In this document: positions 9,966 to 18,763 of the stretch, in pieces
Layout of the letters: every line of letters starts with the position of its first letter
Numbering within the stretch: the first letter of the stretch is position 1
From: Hyphomicrobiales bacterium
Lineage (GTDB): Bacteria; Pseudomonadota; Alphaproteobacteria; Rhizobiales; Beijerinckiaceae
Length of the DNA stretch: 64,000 nucleotides
Direction: 5' to 3'
NCBI GenBank assembly: GCA_019075865.1
Contig: JAGXAN010000001.1
Span: 124,001-188,000 of the forward strand
Notes under the pieces: generated by a model
Databases searched by the model: none
What the model was told of the DNA's origin: nothing
The model's input: the letters and a program-made list of their open reading frames with translations, nothing else
Made by a program: the position numbers and the translations under genes

Positions 9966-10763
9966 ATGACAGCATCCGCGTTAAAAGTTCTGAAACAGCG
10001 CCTCGCCGAGGCAAAATCCATCGTCGCCTTCACTGGCGCTGGCATTTCAACCGAATGCGGTGTGCCAGATTTTCGCACCCCCGGCTCGCCGTGGCTAGAA
10101 AACGCGCCCATCGACTTTGCGCGTTTTATGGCGGATCCAGCCATGCAAAACGAGGCGTGGCGTCGCAAATTCGCGATGGACGCGCTTTATGCCCATGCCA
10201 AGCCTGGCCCAAGTCATAAAATTCTGGCCCGTTTGCTGCGCGACAACATTCTACACGCCATTATTACCCAAAACATCGATGGGTTGCATCAAGCGTCGGG
10301 GGTTCCGCCCGAAAAACTCGCCCAATTGCACGGCAATGGCACCTATGCGGCCTGCCTTTCCTGTCAAAAGCATTTTGACCTCGGCCCGCTTCGGGAGGCA
10401 TTTGTGGCCTATGGCCGCGTTCCGCCCTGTTCGTGCGGGGGCCTCCTGAAATCGGCAACCATATCCTTTGGTCAACCTATGCCCGTCGCCACGATGCAGC
10501 AAGCGTTGCGCTGGAGCCAAGCTTGCGATGTATTTATCGCCATCGGCAGTTCTTTGCGCGTGCACCCAGCAGCGCAATTGCCCAAATTGGCGAAGCAAGC
10601 GGGGGCATGTTTGGTGATCCTCAACCGAGAGGCAACCCCGCTGGATGCGATGGCCGATTTTATTTGGCGAGACGAAATTGGCACTGCTTTGAAATTTCTT
10701 TGGCCCGACACCCCAATTCATCCACAGATTTCATCATTGGCCACTGTAACGGGCGAATCATGA
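9966..10763 (+). CDS. Sir2-family NAD-dependent protein deacylase
   Basis: This 265-residue sirtuin removes acyl groups from lysines using NAD+. It shows GAGIS (residues 24-28), the DFR loop (35-37), TQNIDGLH, the catalytic histidine in LHGN, and zinc cysteines in CLSC and CSCGG. I do not see the Tyr-x-x-Arg pair of SIRT5-like desuccinylases after the DFR loop, so deacetylation is more likely than desuccinylation. The gene sits 31 bp after lepA and may be read through from it. Confidence 0.9.
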   Translation: MTASALKVLKQRLAEAKSIVAFTGAGISTECGVPDFRTPGSPWLENAPIDFARFMADPAMQNEAWRRKFAMDALYAHAKPGPSHKILARLLRDNILHAIITQNIDGLHQASGVPPEKLAQLHGNGTYAACLSCQKHFDLGPLREAFVAYGRVPPCSCGGLLKSATISFGQPMPVATMQQALRWSQACDVFIAIGSSLRVHPAAQLPKLAKQAGACLVILNREATPLDAMADFIWRDEIGTALKFLWPDTPIHPQISSLATVTGES

Positions 10764-10833
10764 TGCTATTGTCCAACGGTAGGTGATTCGTTTTTTGAGT
10801 CGCTGCAGGCTTCAGGCTTTTAGGAGCGGGTCA

Positions 10834-11412
10834 GTGGGCAGCAAAATTACAGATATTTCATTAGAGCCAAGCGCCGTTTTGGACGCTGAGCAACCGTCTA
10901 TTTTGACGGAGATGACGGGCCGGATTAAGTGGTTTGACCCGACCAAGGGCTATGGCTTCATTGTGCCGGATCTGGGCGGGGCCGACGTTTTGTTGCATGT
11001 CACCATTTTGCGGCGCGATGGTTTCCAGGCGGCCCAGGAAGGCATGCGCATTGTCTGCGAAGTGCAAAAGCGCGAAAAAGGCCTTCAGGTCTATCGTGTT
11101 TTGTCGGTGGATGAATCAACGGCTGTGCACTCGGCCGAGCAGCCGCCTGCCCGCACGCTGGTGCAGGTGGTGCCCAAGGGTGGTTATGAAATCGTCATCG
11201 TCAAATGGTTCAACCGGGTGCGCGGCTTTGGCTTCGTGTCACGCGGCGATGGCACCGATGATATTTTCATCCATATGGAGACGCTGCGCCGCTACGGCAT
11301 TGCCGAGGTGAAGACCGGCGACAGCCTTCTGGTGCGTTTTGGCGATGGTCCCAAGGGTCTGATGGCGGCCGAAGTGCGGCTTCTCGAAACGGCCTTGCCC
11401 GCTTCGCATTGA
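10834..11412 (+). CDS. Cold-shock protein with two CSD domains
   Basis: The 192-residue product carries two OB-fold cold-shock domains. The first spans about residues 25-85 (GRIKWFDPTKGYGFIVPD, with LLHV as RNP2). The second spans about 120-185 (IVKWFNRVRGFGFVSRGD, with IFIH). Twin-CSD proteins of this length are typical of alphaproteobacteria (compare Caulobacter CspC/CspD). The expected role is binding single-stranded RNA or DNA as an RNA chaperone in cold or stationary phase. The GTG start at 10834 was chosen because AGGAG lies 7 bp upstream. The GTG at 10783 has no site. Confidence 0.9.
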   Translation: MGSKITDISLEPSAVLDAEQPSILTEMTGRIKWFDPTKGYGFIVPDLGGADVLLHVTILRRDGFQAAQEGMRIVCEVQKREKGLQVYRVLSVDESTAVHSAEQPPARTLVQVVPKGGYEIVIVKWFNRVRGFGFVSRGDGTDDIFIHMETLRRYGIAEVKTGDSLLVRFGDGPKGLMAAEVRLLETALPASH

Positions 11413-11429
11413 TGCTGACGCATCTGGTA

Positions 11430-12251
11430 TCATTTGATGCCGGCACGCATGAAGCTTTGCACGAACTGCCGCTGAAACAGCAAAAACCCGATCAGCAAGG
11501 GCGCTGAACTCATCAGTGTTGCGGCTGAGATGATGGACCAGTCGATGCCTTGATCGACCGAAGCAAATACTTGCAAGCCCACGGTCAGGGGACGCTTGTT
11601 GACCGAACTCGTGACGATCAGCGGCCACAGGAAATTGTTCCAGTGGAAACTGACCGAGACAAGCCCCCAGGCGGCATAGACCGGCTTGGCCAGCGGCACA
11701 TAGACCCGCCACAATATTTGCAGCGGCGACGCCCCTTCCATACGCGCGGCATCTTCCAGCTCTTTGGGTACGGATCGAAAGGTCTGCCGCAGCAAGAATA
11801 TGCCAAAGGCTGAAGCTATATAAGGCAGGCCTATGCCGGTGAGGGTGTTGACCAATCCAAGCTGCGACAACGTCCGGTAATTTTCGACAATCAAAATGTC
11901 GGGCGTGACCATCAACTGCACCATGACCAATGAAAATATCAGGCCCTGGCCGCGAAACGGCGCCCGCGCCAAAGCAAAGGCACCCAGCGTGCAAATGCCA
12001 AATTGCATCACCAGAATGCCGGATACCAGAATGCAGGTGTTCAAAAAATAGGTCGCGAAAGGTGCAGCGGCAAAGGCCTTGGCAAAATTCTGCAGGGTCA
12101 GGGGCGCCATCAGCTCGAATTTGGCGACATAGGCGGCAGGGTGCACCGCAGCCCAAACCGCATAGGCCATCGGCAGCAGCCAGGCTCTCGCCATGAGCCA
12201 ACCACCCAATGTCGCCAATACAGTGCCAAAAGCGTTCGATTTTCCGCTCAT
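11430..12251 (-). CDS. ABC sugar/glycerol-phosphate permease, UgpE-like (system 1)
   Basis: This 273-residue inner-membrane permease has about six transmembrane helices. The EAA loop EDAARMEGASPLQILWRV contacts the ATPase. It belongs to the MalG/UgpE class of CUT1 transporters. The ATG overlaps the stop of the preceding permease gene by 4 bp (ATGA). It is the last gene of the glpD-ugpC-ugpB-ugpA-ugpE minus-strand series. It ends 17 bp from the convergent cold-shock gene, with no clear terminator between them. Confidence 0.88.
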   Translation of the reverse strand: MSGKSNAFGTVLATLGGWLMARAWLLPMAYAVWAAVHPAAYVAKFELMAPLTLQNFAKAFAAAPFATYFLNTCILVSGILVMQFGICTLGAFALARAPFRGQGLIFSLVMVQLMVTPDILIVENYRTLSQLGLVNTLTGIGLPYIASAFGIFLLRQTFRSVPKELEDAARMEGASPLQILWRVYVPLAKPVYAAWGLVSVSFHWNNFLWPLIVTSSVNKRPLTVGLQVFASVDQGIDWSIISAATLMSSAPLLIGFLLFQRQFVQSFMRAGIK

Positions 12252-13177
12252 CGGTAATGCACCCTGCGCCCGAACAGGGCAAATTGCAGAAAGGACAATA
12301 ACCCCAGACCCAATAGCAAAACCGTGGAGATGGTCGCGCCATAATAGGTGTCCCAGAAGGAAAAGGCTGTCTGGTAAACATAGAAAATCAGCAACGACGT
12401 TGCATTGTCCGGCCCGCCACCGGTCATGGAAATCACCTGGTCAACAACGCGAAAGCTATTGATTAGCGCGTTGACGCCGACAAACAAGGTCGTGGGCATC
12501 AACAGCGGCAGGGTCACGCGCCAAAAGGTCTGCCATGCGTTGGCCCCTTCCAGTTGCGCCGCCTCAATCAGGCTGGGCGGAATTTGCTGGAGCGCAGCGA
12601 GATAGAAAACCATGAAAAATCCGGCCTCTTTCCAGATGGCCACCACCATCAACGCCCCGAGCGCCGTATGGGGATTGCCCAGCCAATTATGCGAACCCGC
12701 GCCAAATAAATGCCCGATCTGGTCAATCAGGCCATAATCGGCGGTATAAAAATAGATCCAGATATTGGCGGCACCGATCATCGGCAGCATGGTGGGCAGA
12801 AAAAACGCCAGCCGCATGAAGGCGCGCCCTTTGATCCGCCCATTCGTCCAGAGCGCCATCGCCAGCGCCAGAATGATCGAGACCGGCACGGTGACTGCCG
12901 CATAAAGCAGGTTATTGCGCAGCGCCTGCCAGAATATGGGGTCTGCCAGCAGCGCTTCATATTGCGCCATTCCCGCAAAAGTCGCCGCTTTGGCACCATG
13001 CGGCGTGAACCAGAATGAATCAATGATGGTGACAATCGTTGGCGCAATCGTGAACACCACGAGAAACAGCAGCGCCGGCAATAGCATCAGCCAATTTTGC
13101 ATGGGCGCGGCAAGCCGATGGGCAGGGGGCGCGGTTCCCCCTGCAACTGACCCGCTTTGCCTGTGCGCGCCCGCCAT
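12248..13177 (-). CDS. ABC sugar/glycerol-phosphate permease, UgpA-like (system 1)
   Basis: This 309-residue MalF/UgpA-class permease partners the following UgpE-like subunit. It has about six membrane segments and the EAA loop IEAAQLEGANAWQTFWRV, about 90 residues from the C-terminus. The N-terminus (MAGAHRQSGSVAGG) is hydrophilic. The gene starts 3 bp after the substrate-binding protein stop, so it is tightly cotranscribed. Confidence 0.88.
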   Translation of the reverse strand: MAGAHRQSGSVAGGTAPPAHRLAAPMQNWLMLLPALLFLVVFTIAPTIVTIIDSFWFTPHGAKAATFAGMAQYEALLADPIFWQALRNNLLYAAVTVPVSIILALAMALWTNGRIKGRAFMRLAFFLPTMLPMIGAANIWIYFYTADYGLIDQIGHLFGAGSHNWLGNPHTALGALMVVAIWKEAGFFMVFYLAALQQIPPSLIEAAQLEGANAWQTFWRVTLPLLMPTTLFVGVNALINSFRVVDQVISMTGGGPDNATSLLIFYVYQTAFSFWDTYYGATISTVLLLGLGLLSFLQFALFGRRVHYR

Positions 13178-13180
13178 TGA

Positions 13181-14461
13181 TTATTGATAGCTCTTCAAAA
13201 GCCGAACGGCATTGGCCTGTGCCTGCTTCAGCGCGACATCGGCCGGTTTGGCACCGGTGAGAACCGCCTGCAAAGCGTCATTCAGGCCCTGCGTGACACG
13301 TTCATTGTCGTGGGTGGAAAGCTCGGCCACCGAATCTTTCAACTGGTCCCTGGCGACCGCCGCCGCCGGGAAGCTCGCGACATAGGCCTTCATCTTTGGC
13401 GTTTCCCACGCATCCGGGCGGGTCGCGACGTAACCGGTGGCAATGCCCCAGTCAGCGGCGCGCTCAGGCGTTGTCAGAAACTGCACGAATTTGAACGCGG
13501 CTTCCTGCTGCTCCGGCGTGGCTTTTTTGAAGATATAGAGATTGCCGCCACCGGTTGGCGAACCGCCACGCATCTTGGCGGGCAGGGGTGCCACGCCAAA
13601 GTTGAAGCCGGCATGGGCTTTGACATTGGTGAGATTGCCAGTGGTGGTCCACATCATTGCAATCTTCTTTTGGAAGAAATCTTCCGGCGTCGTGCCCCAT
13701 TGGGTGATGCCTTCGGGCATGACCTTGTCTTTTACCGAGAGATCGCGAAAAAACTGCGCGGCCTCGACCACTTTGGGGTCATCGAAAAAAGTCTTCTTGC
13801 CGTCTGGCGACGCCAGCGTTGCCCCGGCTTCGGTTGCCAGCGACTGGAACAGCCAGTAAGGGAAGCCCGACGAGGGGATCTGCACGCCCCATTGCGTGAC
13901 CTTGCCGGAGGCATCCTTCAGTGTCAGCTTCTGGCCCATGCTCACGAGTTCGTCCCAGCTTGCCGGGGCTTTATCGGGGTCAAGGCCAGCGGCCTTGAAC
14001 GCATCCTTGTTCCAGTACTGCACCACGGTCGAGCGCTGGAACGGAATGCCCCAGGTTTTGCCGCCGGTCATGCTATTGGCCATGAAAGCGGGGTAGAACG
14101 CCTGCAGCAACGCTTTTTGCTCAGCTGTCTTGGCAAGATCGTCGAACGGCACCACCAGATCATTGTCAATCATCGTGAACATGTCGGTGGACAGCAGCAC
14201 GGCAATGGTCGGCGGGGTGCCCGCCTTGGCCGCCGTCAGCGCCTTGGCGGTCGTGTCCTGATACGAGCCGGTATAAACCGGCTTGACGACGATATCCGGG
14301 TTGGCCTTTTCAAATTCGGCAACATAGCCATCGAGAATCTTGGTAATCGGCCCACCCACCGCAATCGGGTAATAAAAGGTAATATCGGTTGCTGCCCAGC
14401 AGGACTGCATGGCCAGAAAGCTCGCGCCGATGGTCGCCGTGCGTAACAATTGTTTCAACAT
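13181..14461 (-). CDS. ABC extracellular substrate-binding protein, UgpB-like (system 1)
   Basis: This 426-residue periplasmic binding protein (SBP family 1) begins with a signal peptide (MLKQLLRTATIGASFLAMQ, cleavage near SCWA-A). The mature start is TDITFYYPIAVGGPI. It diverges from the classical UgpB WWHAMNGPLGEKV signature seen in the second system of this window. The substrate may therefore differ (glycerol-3-phosphate, a glycerophosphodiester or a sugar). The start at 14461 has GAGGAG upstream. The longer frame to 14545 is rejected because it would bury the signal peptide. It lies 10 bp after the ATPase gene. Confidence 0.88.
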   Translation of the reverse strand: MLKQLLRTATIGASFLAMQSCWAATDITFYYPIAVGGPITKILDGYVAEFEKANPDIVVKPVYTGSYQDTTAKALTAAKAGTPPTIAVLLSTDMFTMIDNDLVVPFDDLAKTAEQKALLQAFYPAFMANSMTGGKTWGIPFQRSTVVQYWNKDAFKAAGLDPDKAPASWDELVSMGQKLTLKDASGKVTQWGVQIPSSGFPYWLFQSLATEAGATLASPDGKKTFFDDPKVVEAAQFFRDLSVKDKVMPEGITQWGTTPEDFFQKKIAMMWTTTGNLTNVKAHAGFNFGVAPLPAKMRGGSPTGGGNLYIFKKATPEQQEAAFKFVQFLTTPERAADWGIATGYVATRPDAWETPKMKAYVASFPAAAVARDQLKDSVAELSTHDNERVTQGLNDALQAVLTGAKPADVALKQAQANAVRLLKSYQ

Positions 14462-14471
14462 GTGTCGCTCC

Positions 14472-15530
14472 TCAGGTAATGATTTCATGGGCCTTGCGTG
14501 CATTGCGCACGTCTGCGTGCAGTCTTTGGCCGGTTTTCGTGTCAAACAGGTGAATGGCGGCGGGGTCGAAATTCAGCTGCGCGCGGGCGCCAATTTGCGC
14601 TGCATTGCGTCCGTTCTGGCGGATGGTGAGCCGGTTTTCGCCCAATCGGCAGGTCACGAGGCAATCGGCGCCCAGATATTCGCTCGCCTCCACCTGTGCC
14701 ATGCCATTTTCATGCAGCGTCAGGCGAATGTCTTCCGGGCGCAGGCCAGCTGTCATCGTGCGCTCGCCAATGCCTTCAAAGCCCGGCACATTCTCGGTCA
14801 GATCAATGAAATTCATCGCGGGCGAACCCAGAAACCGCGCCACGAATATGCTGCCAGGATGCGCATATAATTGGTGCGGCGTGCCCAATTGCTCGATTTT
14901 GCCGCCGCGCAACAGCAGCACCCGATCGGCCATGCTCATCGCCTCCGCCTGATCATGCGTGACGAAAATCAAGGTTATGCCGAGCCTTTGCTGCAACGCC
15001 CGGATTTCGCTGCGCAAATCTGCGCGCAATTGCGCGTCGAGATTGGACAGGGGTTCATCCATCAGACACACCGAGGTTTCCGCCACCAGCGCCCGCCCCA
15101 GCGCCACCCGCTGTTGCTGACCGCCGGACAATTGGCCCGGTTTCCGGTCCAGCAAGGCACCAAGATTGAGCAACTCGCTAACCCGTTTCAGCCGCTTGGC
15201 CCGTTCAGCCGCCGCAATCCGGCGGATGGACAACCCGAAAGTGATGTTTTCAGCCACGTTGAGATGCGGGAACAGCGCATAAGATTGGAAAACCATGGCG
15301 ATGCCGCGCTCGGAACCGGGCACCCCCGTCACGTCGCGGCCACCAATCCGGATTTTGCCGCTGTCGGGATCGTCAAGGCCGGCGATCAGTCGCAGCAGCG
15401 TGGACTTGCCGCAACCCGAGGGCCCAAGCACCACCAGAAATTCACCCTCAGCCACTTTGAAGGAAATGTGGTCAACGACACGGTTAGGCCCGTAAGCCTT
15501 CACCAGATCCTCTGCCGCAACCGATCCCAT
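14472..15530 (-). CDS. ABC transporter ATPase, UgpC-like (system 1)
   Basis: This 352-residue ATPase energizes the uptake system encoded downstream. It has Walker [10 protein letters not shown], signature LSGGQQQRVALGRA, Walker [12 protein letters not shown], switch His in FVTHDQ, and a C-terminal TOBE domain as in MalK/UgpC. The start at 15530 (MGSVAAEDLVKAYG) has GGAG upstream. The frame open to 15641 would run across the PHO box and is rejected. It is the first gene after a PHO-box-like promoter, so phosphate-starvation induction is likely. Confidence 0.9.
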   Translation of the reverse strand: MGSVAAEDLVKAYGPNRVVDHISFKVAEGEFLVVLGPSGCGKSTLLRLIAGLDDPDSGKIRIGGRDVTGVPGSERGIAMVFQSYALFPHLNVAENITFGLSIRRIAAAERAKRLKRVSELLNLGALLDRKPGQLSGGQQQRVALGRALVAETSVCLMDEPLSNLDAQLRADLRSEIRALQQRLGITLIFVTHDQAEAMSMADRVLLLRGGKIEQLGTPHQLYAHPGSIFVARFLGSPAMNFIDLTENVPGFEGIGERTMTAGLRPEDIRLTLHENGMAQVEASEYLGADCLVTCRLGENRLTIRQNGRNAAQIGARAQLNFDPAAIHLFDTKTGQRLHADVRNARKAHEIIT

Positions 15531-15571
15531 AATTCTGCTCCACCCGCAAAGCATGCAATTAGGAATTGAGA

Positions 15572-15589
15572 ATGAAACAAATGTGACAA
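15572..15589 (-). promoter_or_regulatory. Candidate PHO box upstream of the ugpC-like gene
   Basis: Read on the minus strand, the site is TTGTCAC-ATTT-GTTTCAT, two direct 7-mers with a 4-nt spacer. Each half matches 6 of 7 positions of the PhoB half-site (CTGTCAT/CTTTCAT type). A TAATTG -10-like element lies about 10 nt downstream, where PhoB promoters have it. The box ends 42 bp before the ATG. Confidence 0.6.
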
Positions 15590-15695
15590 TCGCGCCAAAG
15601 CATGGCCGCCCATCAATCGAGCACGAATCCAATTGATTCACAAGCCAATTACGGGCCGACTACGGACACAGTGCCGTGCCATTCATAACAGAATT

Positions 15696-17255
15696 TTACG
15701 TGGCGAGATCTGTCGGCACCGCCGCACGGGCCACGCTTTTTTGCGCCAGATAGGCGTTGATTGCCTCCGCTGCCTGCGCTGGCAGATGCAGCCCAAGTTT
15801 GGAGCGCCGCCACAAAATGTCCTCGGCGGTTTGCGCCCATTCATGGGCAACGAGATAGTCAATCTCGGTCGCGGTCAGGCCCGCCCCGAAATCCTCACCC
15901 AAATCGGCCATGCCTTGCGCCTGACCCAGCATGTCCAGCGTGCGCGATCCATAGGCTTTGGCAAGGCGATTGGCCAGGGCAGCGGGCAGGAATGGCTTTT
16001 TCTTCAAGATTGCCGCAATCAAAGCGTCCATATCACCATTTTCGAAGTCGCCCCCGGGCAGGGGAGCATTCTTCGTCCATGACGCCCCGCGCGCGCCGAG
16101 CCCCGCCTCGATATGCGTCAGGATCGATTCCGACAGGCGGCGATAGGTGGTGATTTTGCCACCAAAAATATTGACCAGCGGCGCTTGATCGATCTTTTCT
16201 TCCCGGATGACATAATCCCGCGTCGCCTCCTGCGCAGCGGCGGCGTGATCATTATAGAGCGGGCGCACGCCCGAATAGGCGCTAACGACATCGCTCACCG
16301 CGATCGGGCGGACAAAATATTCGCTGGCCGCCGCGCATAGATATTGCGTCTCGTCGGCGCTGATTTCCACCGTGCTGACGTCTCCGGTGAAATCAATGTC
16401 CGTGGTGCCAATCAGGGTGAAGTCGTCCTCGTAGGGGATCGCAAAAATAATCCGCGCATCGCCATTCTGGAAAATATAGCAACGGTCATGCTCAAATATC
16501 TTCTTCACGATAATATGGCTGCCTTTGACGAGGCGCACTTGCTCCGGCTCACGGCGGGCCAGCACATCGCCCAAAATATGGTCCACCCACGGCCCGGCGG
16601 CGTTGATCAGTATTTTGGCCTGCCACTCGCTGTCGCGGCCATCGTGTTGATCGCGGGTGCGAATGACCCATGCGCCATTCACGGCCCGGGCATCGATCAC
16701 CTTGCAGCGGGTGCGGATGTGAGCGCCGCGGGCCTGTGCATCCTGCGCCAGCGCCACCACCATCCGCGCATCATCCACCCAGCAATCGGAATATTCAAAG
16801 CCAATCTTGAATTCGGGCTTTAAGGGCGCTCCGGCAGCATCATGGCGCAAATCGAGCTTGCGGGTGCCGGGCAATTGGCTGGGGCCGCCGAGGTGGTCAT
16901 ATATGAAAAGCCCCAGCCGCAGCATCCAGGCCGGGCGCAAGCCAGCGTGATGGGGCAACACAAAGCGCAGCGGGTGCACAAGATGCGGCGCATTTCGCCA
17001 CACGATCTCGCGCTCGCCCAAAGCTTCGCGCACCAAGCGGAACGCGTAATGTTCGAGATATCGCAATCCGCCGTGAATGAGCTTGGTGGCTTTGGACGAT
17101 GTGCCGCTGGCAAGGTCATTCATTTCCGCCAAAGCCACGCTGTACCCGCGCCCGATCGCATCGCGCGCGATACCGCAGCCATTGACGCCGCCGCCAATCA
17201 CGAAAACATCGACGCTCCGGGGCTCAGAGCCGGAAAGGCTTGGGGTGGTGTTCAT
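15696..17255 (-). CDS. glpD: Aerobic glycerol-3-phosphate dehydrogenase
   Basis: GlpD is a membrane-associated flavoenzyme that oxidizes glycerol-3-phosphate to dihydroxyacetone phosphate and passes electrons to quinone. The product has 519 residues. It has the FAD motif VIGGGVNGCGIARDAIGRG near the N-terminus, the family signature GTSSKATKLIHGGLRYLEH, and a C-terminal helical domain. The ATG at 17255 was chosen for its position just before the FAD fold. ATG 17273 is an alternative. It lies upstream of the Ugp-like transporter in the same direction, linking uptake to catabolism. Confidence 0.95.
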   Translation of the reverse strand: MNTTPSLSGSEPRSVDVFVIGGGVNGCGIARDAIGRGYSVALAEMNDLASGTSSKATKLIHGGLRYLEHYAFRLVREALGEREIVWRNAPHLVHPLRFVLPHHAGLRPAWMLRLGLFIYDHLGGPSQLPGTRKLDLRHDAAGAPLKPEFKIGFEYSDCWVDDARMVVALAQDAQARGAHIRTRCKVIDARAVNGAWVIRTRDQHDGRDSEWQAKILINAAGPWVDHILGDVLARREPEQVRLVKGSHIIVKKIFEHDRCYIFQNGDARIIFAIPYEDDFTLIGTTDIDFTGDVSTVEISADETQYLCAAASEYFVRPIAVSDVVSAYSGVRPLYNDHAAAAQEATRDYVIREEKIDQAPLVNIFGGKITTYRRLSESILTHIEAGLGARGASWTKNAPLPGGDFENGDMDALIAAILKKKPFLPAALANRLAKAYGSRTLDMLGQAQGMADLGEDFGAGLTATEIDYLVAHEWAQTAEDILWRRSKLGLHLPAQAAEAINAYLAQKSVARAAVPTDLAT

Positions 17256-17380
17256 TGAGGATCGGCTCCGCATCCTGTCCGGGGCGACCTTACGGCCGGG
17301 TACAGAAGCCACAACATATGCGATCCTTCGGCAAGATCAACGCCGCGCGACCCCGCGCCAGCGCAATTTTGCGTCAGTGC

Positions 17381-17656
17381 CTATTGGCGATATTGCTGGA
17401 TGCGCGTCGTGCGAAGGCCCGCGAGGCCATGCTGGTCAATGGAAACCTGCCAGCTCAAAAATTCGTCCACGGTCAATGTATAGCGTGTGCAGGCTTCTTC
17501 GAGGGACAAAAGTCCGCCGCGCACGGCTGCGACCACTTCCGCTTTGCGGCGGATGACCCAGCGCTTGGTGGAGGTGGGTGGCAAATCGGTTATCGTCAGC
17601 GGGCTTCCATCGGGGCCGATGACATATTTAACGCGGGGACGCAATGCTTCGACCAT
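17381..17656 (-). CDS. sciP: SciP-like CtrA inhibitor (DUF1153)
   Basis: This 91-residue protein carries the whole DUF1153 domain (KYVIGPDGSPLTITDLPP, then TKRWVIRRKAEVVAAVRGGL, then CTRYTLTVDEFLSWQ and GLAGLRTTRIQQYRQ). In Caulobacter SciP binds CtrA and DNA and blocks CtrA activation in G1 cells. The helix-turn-helix and the C-terminal RTTRIQQYRQ are intact. The N-terminus has about nine residues before the conserved KYVIGPDG. It stands alone between glpD and a PEBP gene. A CtrA-like site lies about 60 bp upstream. Confidence 0.92.
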   Translation of the reverse strand: MVEALRPRVKYVIGPDGSPLTITDLPPTSTKRWVIRRKAEVVAAVRGGLLSLEEACTRYTLTVDEFLSWQVSIDQHGLAGLRTTRIQQYRQ

Positions 17657-17716
17657 TTCGCGATACTCACCTACTCAAAAATCATACTCGACACTGATCA
17701 CCCTACAGCGCTGCAT

Positions 17717-17731
17717 TTAAGATTTAGATAA
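17717..17731 (-). promoter_or_regulatory. Possible CtrA box upstream of sciP
   Basis: The sequence is TTAA-N7-ATAA on the plus strand, one mismatch from the palindromic CtrA consensus TTAA-N7-TTAA. It lies 61-75 bp before the sciP ATG. In Caulobacter, sciP is activated by CtrA, so a site here is expected. The match alone is weak. Confidence 0.35.
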
Positions 17732-17766
17732 GTGGATCAATCGCAATTTTGACGTATTTGAACGAA

Positions 17767-17801
17767 TTGGGCGTCGATATTAACGATTTCGACGCCCAAT
17801 C
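17767..17801. repeat. Perfect 12-bp inverted repeat between sciP and the PEBP gene
   Basis: Arms ATTGGGCGTCGA (17767-17778) and TCGACGCCCAAT (17790-17801) flank an 11-nt AT-rich centre. No T-tract follows on either strand, so a simple intrinsic terminator is doubtful. An operator or an mRNA hairpin at the 3' end of the PEBP transcript is possible. Confidence 0.6.
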
Positions 17802-17894
17802 TTCCGCAATTGTACGGTTTCGGGACGCAGTGCAAACTTCCATTAACTACGTTGTCGCGCCAGCGAAATTTCCATTCAGCCCGGCGGCAGGTGC

Positions 17895-18401
17895 CTAGCG
17901 TCCGAAACGTCCATGAAAATCGGCTTTGCCAAGCATGTTCATATGGATCATGAACCCGGTGAGCGATGCCGTTGCATTGGCGGGCAGATCCAGTTTGGGC
18001 ACCTTCAGCGCATAAACCGTGAAGTTGTAATGATGCGGCGCATCGCCAACCGGCGGGCAGGGCCCCCCATAGGCCGCGATGCCATAATCGGTCGGGATCA
18101 TCGCGGCCCCAGCCGGCAGGCCTTCGCCGCCCATCGCCCCGGCGCCTTCCGGCAATTGGCTCGTGCTGGCCGGAATGTTCACCACCACCCAATGCCAGAA
18201 CCCAGCGCCACCCGTGGGAGCATCGGGGTCATGCACCATCAGCGCGAAGCTTTGCGTGCCTTCTGGTGCATTCTTCCAGCCAACCTGCGGTGAAATATTC
18301 TCACCCGTGCAGCCAAAATCATTGAAAGCATAACGAAGCGGTATGGTGCCTGCCGATGGAAAGGCGGCACTGGAGGCTTCAAATTTCTGCATATTGGCCA
18401 T
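17895..18401 (-). CDS. PEBP family protein (YbhB/YbcL, Raf kinase inhibitor-like)
   Basis: This 168-residue protein shows the phosphatidylethanolamine-binding protein pattern: TGENISPQVGWKNAPEGTQSFALM, then HDPDAPTGGAGFWHWVVVNIP, then the GGPCPPVGDAPHHYNFTVYAL ligand-pocket motif. No signal peptide is seen, so it is cytoplasmic like YbhB. The bacterial function is unknown. It lies 77 bp downstream of csoR in the same direction and might be cotranscribed, but nothing ties it to copper. Confidence 0.9.
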   Translation of the reverse strand: MANMQKFEASSAAFPSAGTIPLRYAFNDFGCTGENISPQVGWKNAPEGTQSFALMVHDPDAPTGGAGFWHWVVVNIPASTSQLPEGAGAMGGEGLPAGAAMIPTDYGIAAYGGPCPPVGDAPHHYNFTVYALKVPKLDLPANATASLTGFMIHMNMLGKADFHGRFGR

Positions 18402-18478
18402 GTTGCTACTCCCATTGATTATGGCGACAAACTAGTCTGTGTGAAATTGGGTTGCAACAGCCGATGGCAAGGCGCCTG

Positions 18479-18754
18479 TCAGGGTTGAATTTGCCCCAGC
18501 ACCTGCATCAATTCATCGACCTTGCGGCGCTGGTCGAGTTGATCGCCCGAGTTGATTGCCCCCGCCACGCAATGGTTGACGTGATCCTTCAGCACTACGG
18601 TCTCCACACGCTTCAGCGCCGCCCGCGCTGCCGCAATCTGGTGGATGATATCAATACAATAGCGGTCTTCTTCCACCATATTGGCAATACCGCGCACCTG
18701 GCCTTCAATGCGTTTGAGGCGGGTGCGACACGTAGTCTTGGTTTCGTTCTGCAT
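18479..18754 (-). CDS. csoR: CsoR/RcnR-family copper-sensing repressor
   Basis: This 91-residue all-helical repressor starts MQNETKTTCRTRLKRIEGQVRGI. The Cu(I)-binding fingerprint Cys33, His58 and Cys62 (HxxxC) is intact, which separates CsoR from nickel-sensing RcnR and from formaldehyde-sensing FrmR. It should repress the divergent copper ATPase until Cu(I) binds. Two identical-geometry palindromes fill the 79-bp intergenic space. An in-frame start at 18787 would overlap operator 1 and is less likely. Confidence 0.9.
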   Translation of the reverse strand: MQNETKTTCRTRLKRIEGQVRGIANMVEEDRYCIDIIHQIAAARAALKRVETVVLKDHVNHCVAGAINSGDQLDQRRKVDELMQVLGQIQP

Positions 18755-18763
18755 GCTTGACAC

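Noticed and set aside
13184-14446. Plus-strand 420-codon frame opposite the UgpB-like gene
   Set aside because: Antisense to a conserved binding protein with a signal peptide; composition rich in Arg and His, not protein-like.
17737-18192. Minus-strand 151-codon frame overlapping the PEBP gene
   Set aside because: Overlaps PEBP in another frame, and its sequence is low-complexity shadow.
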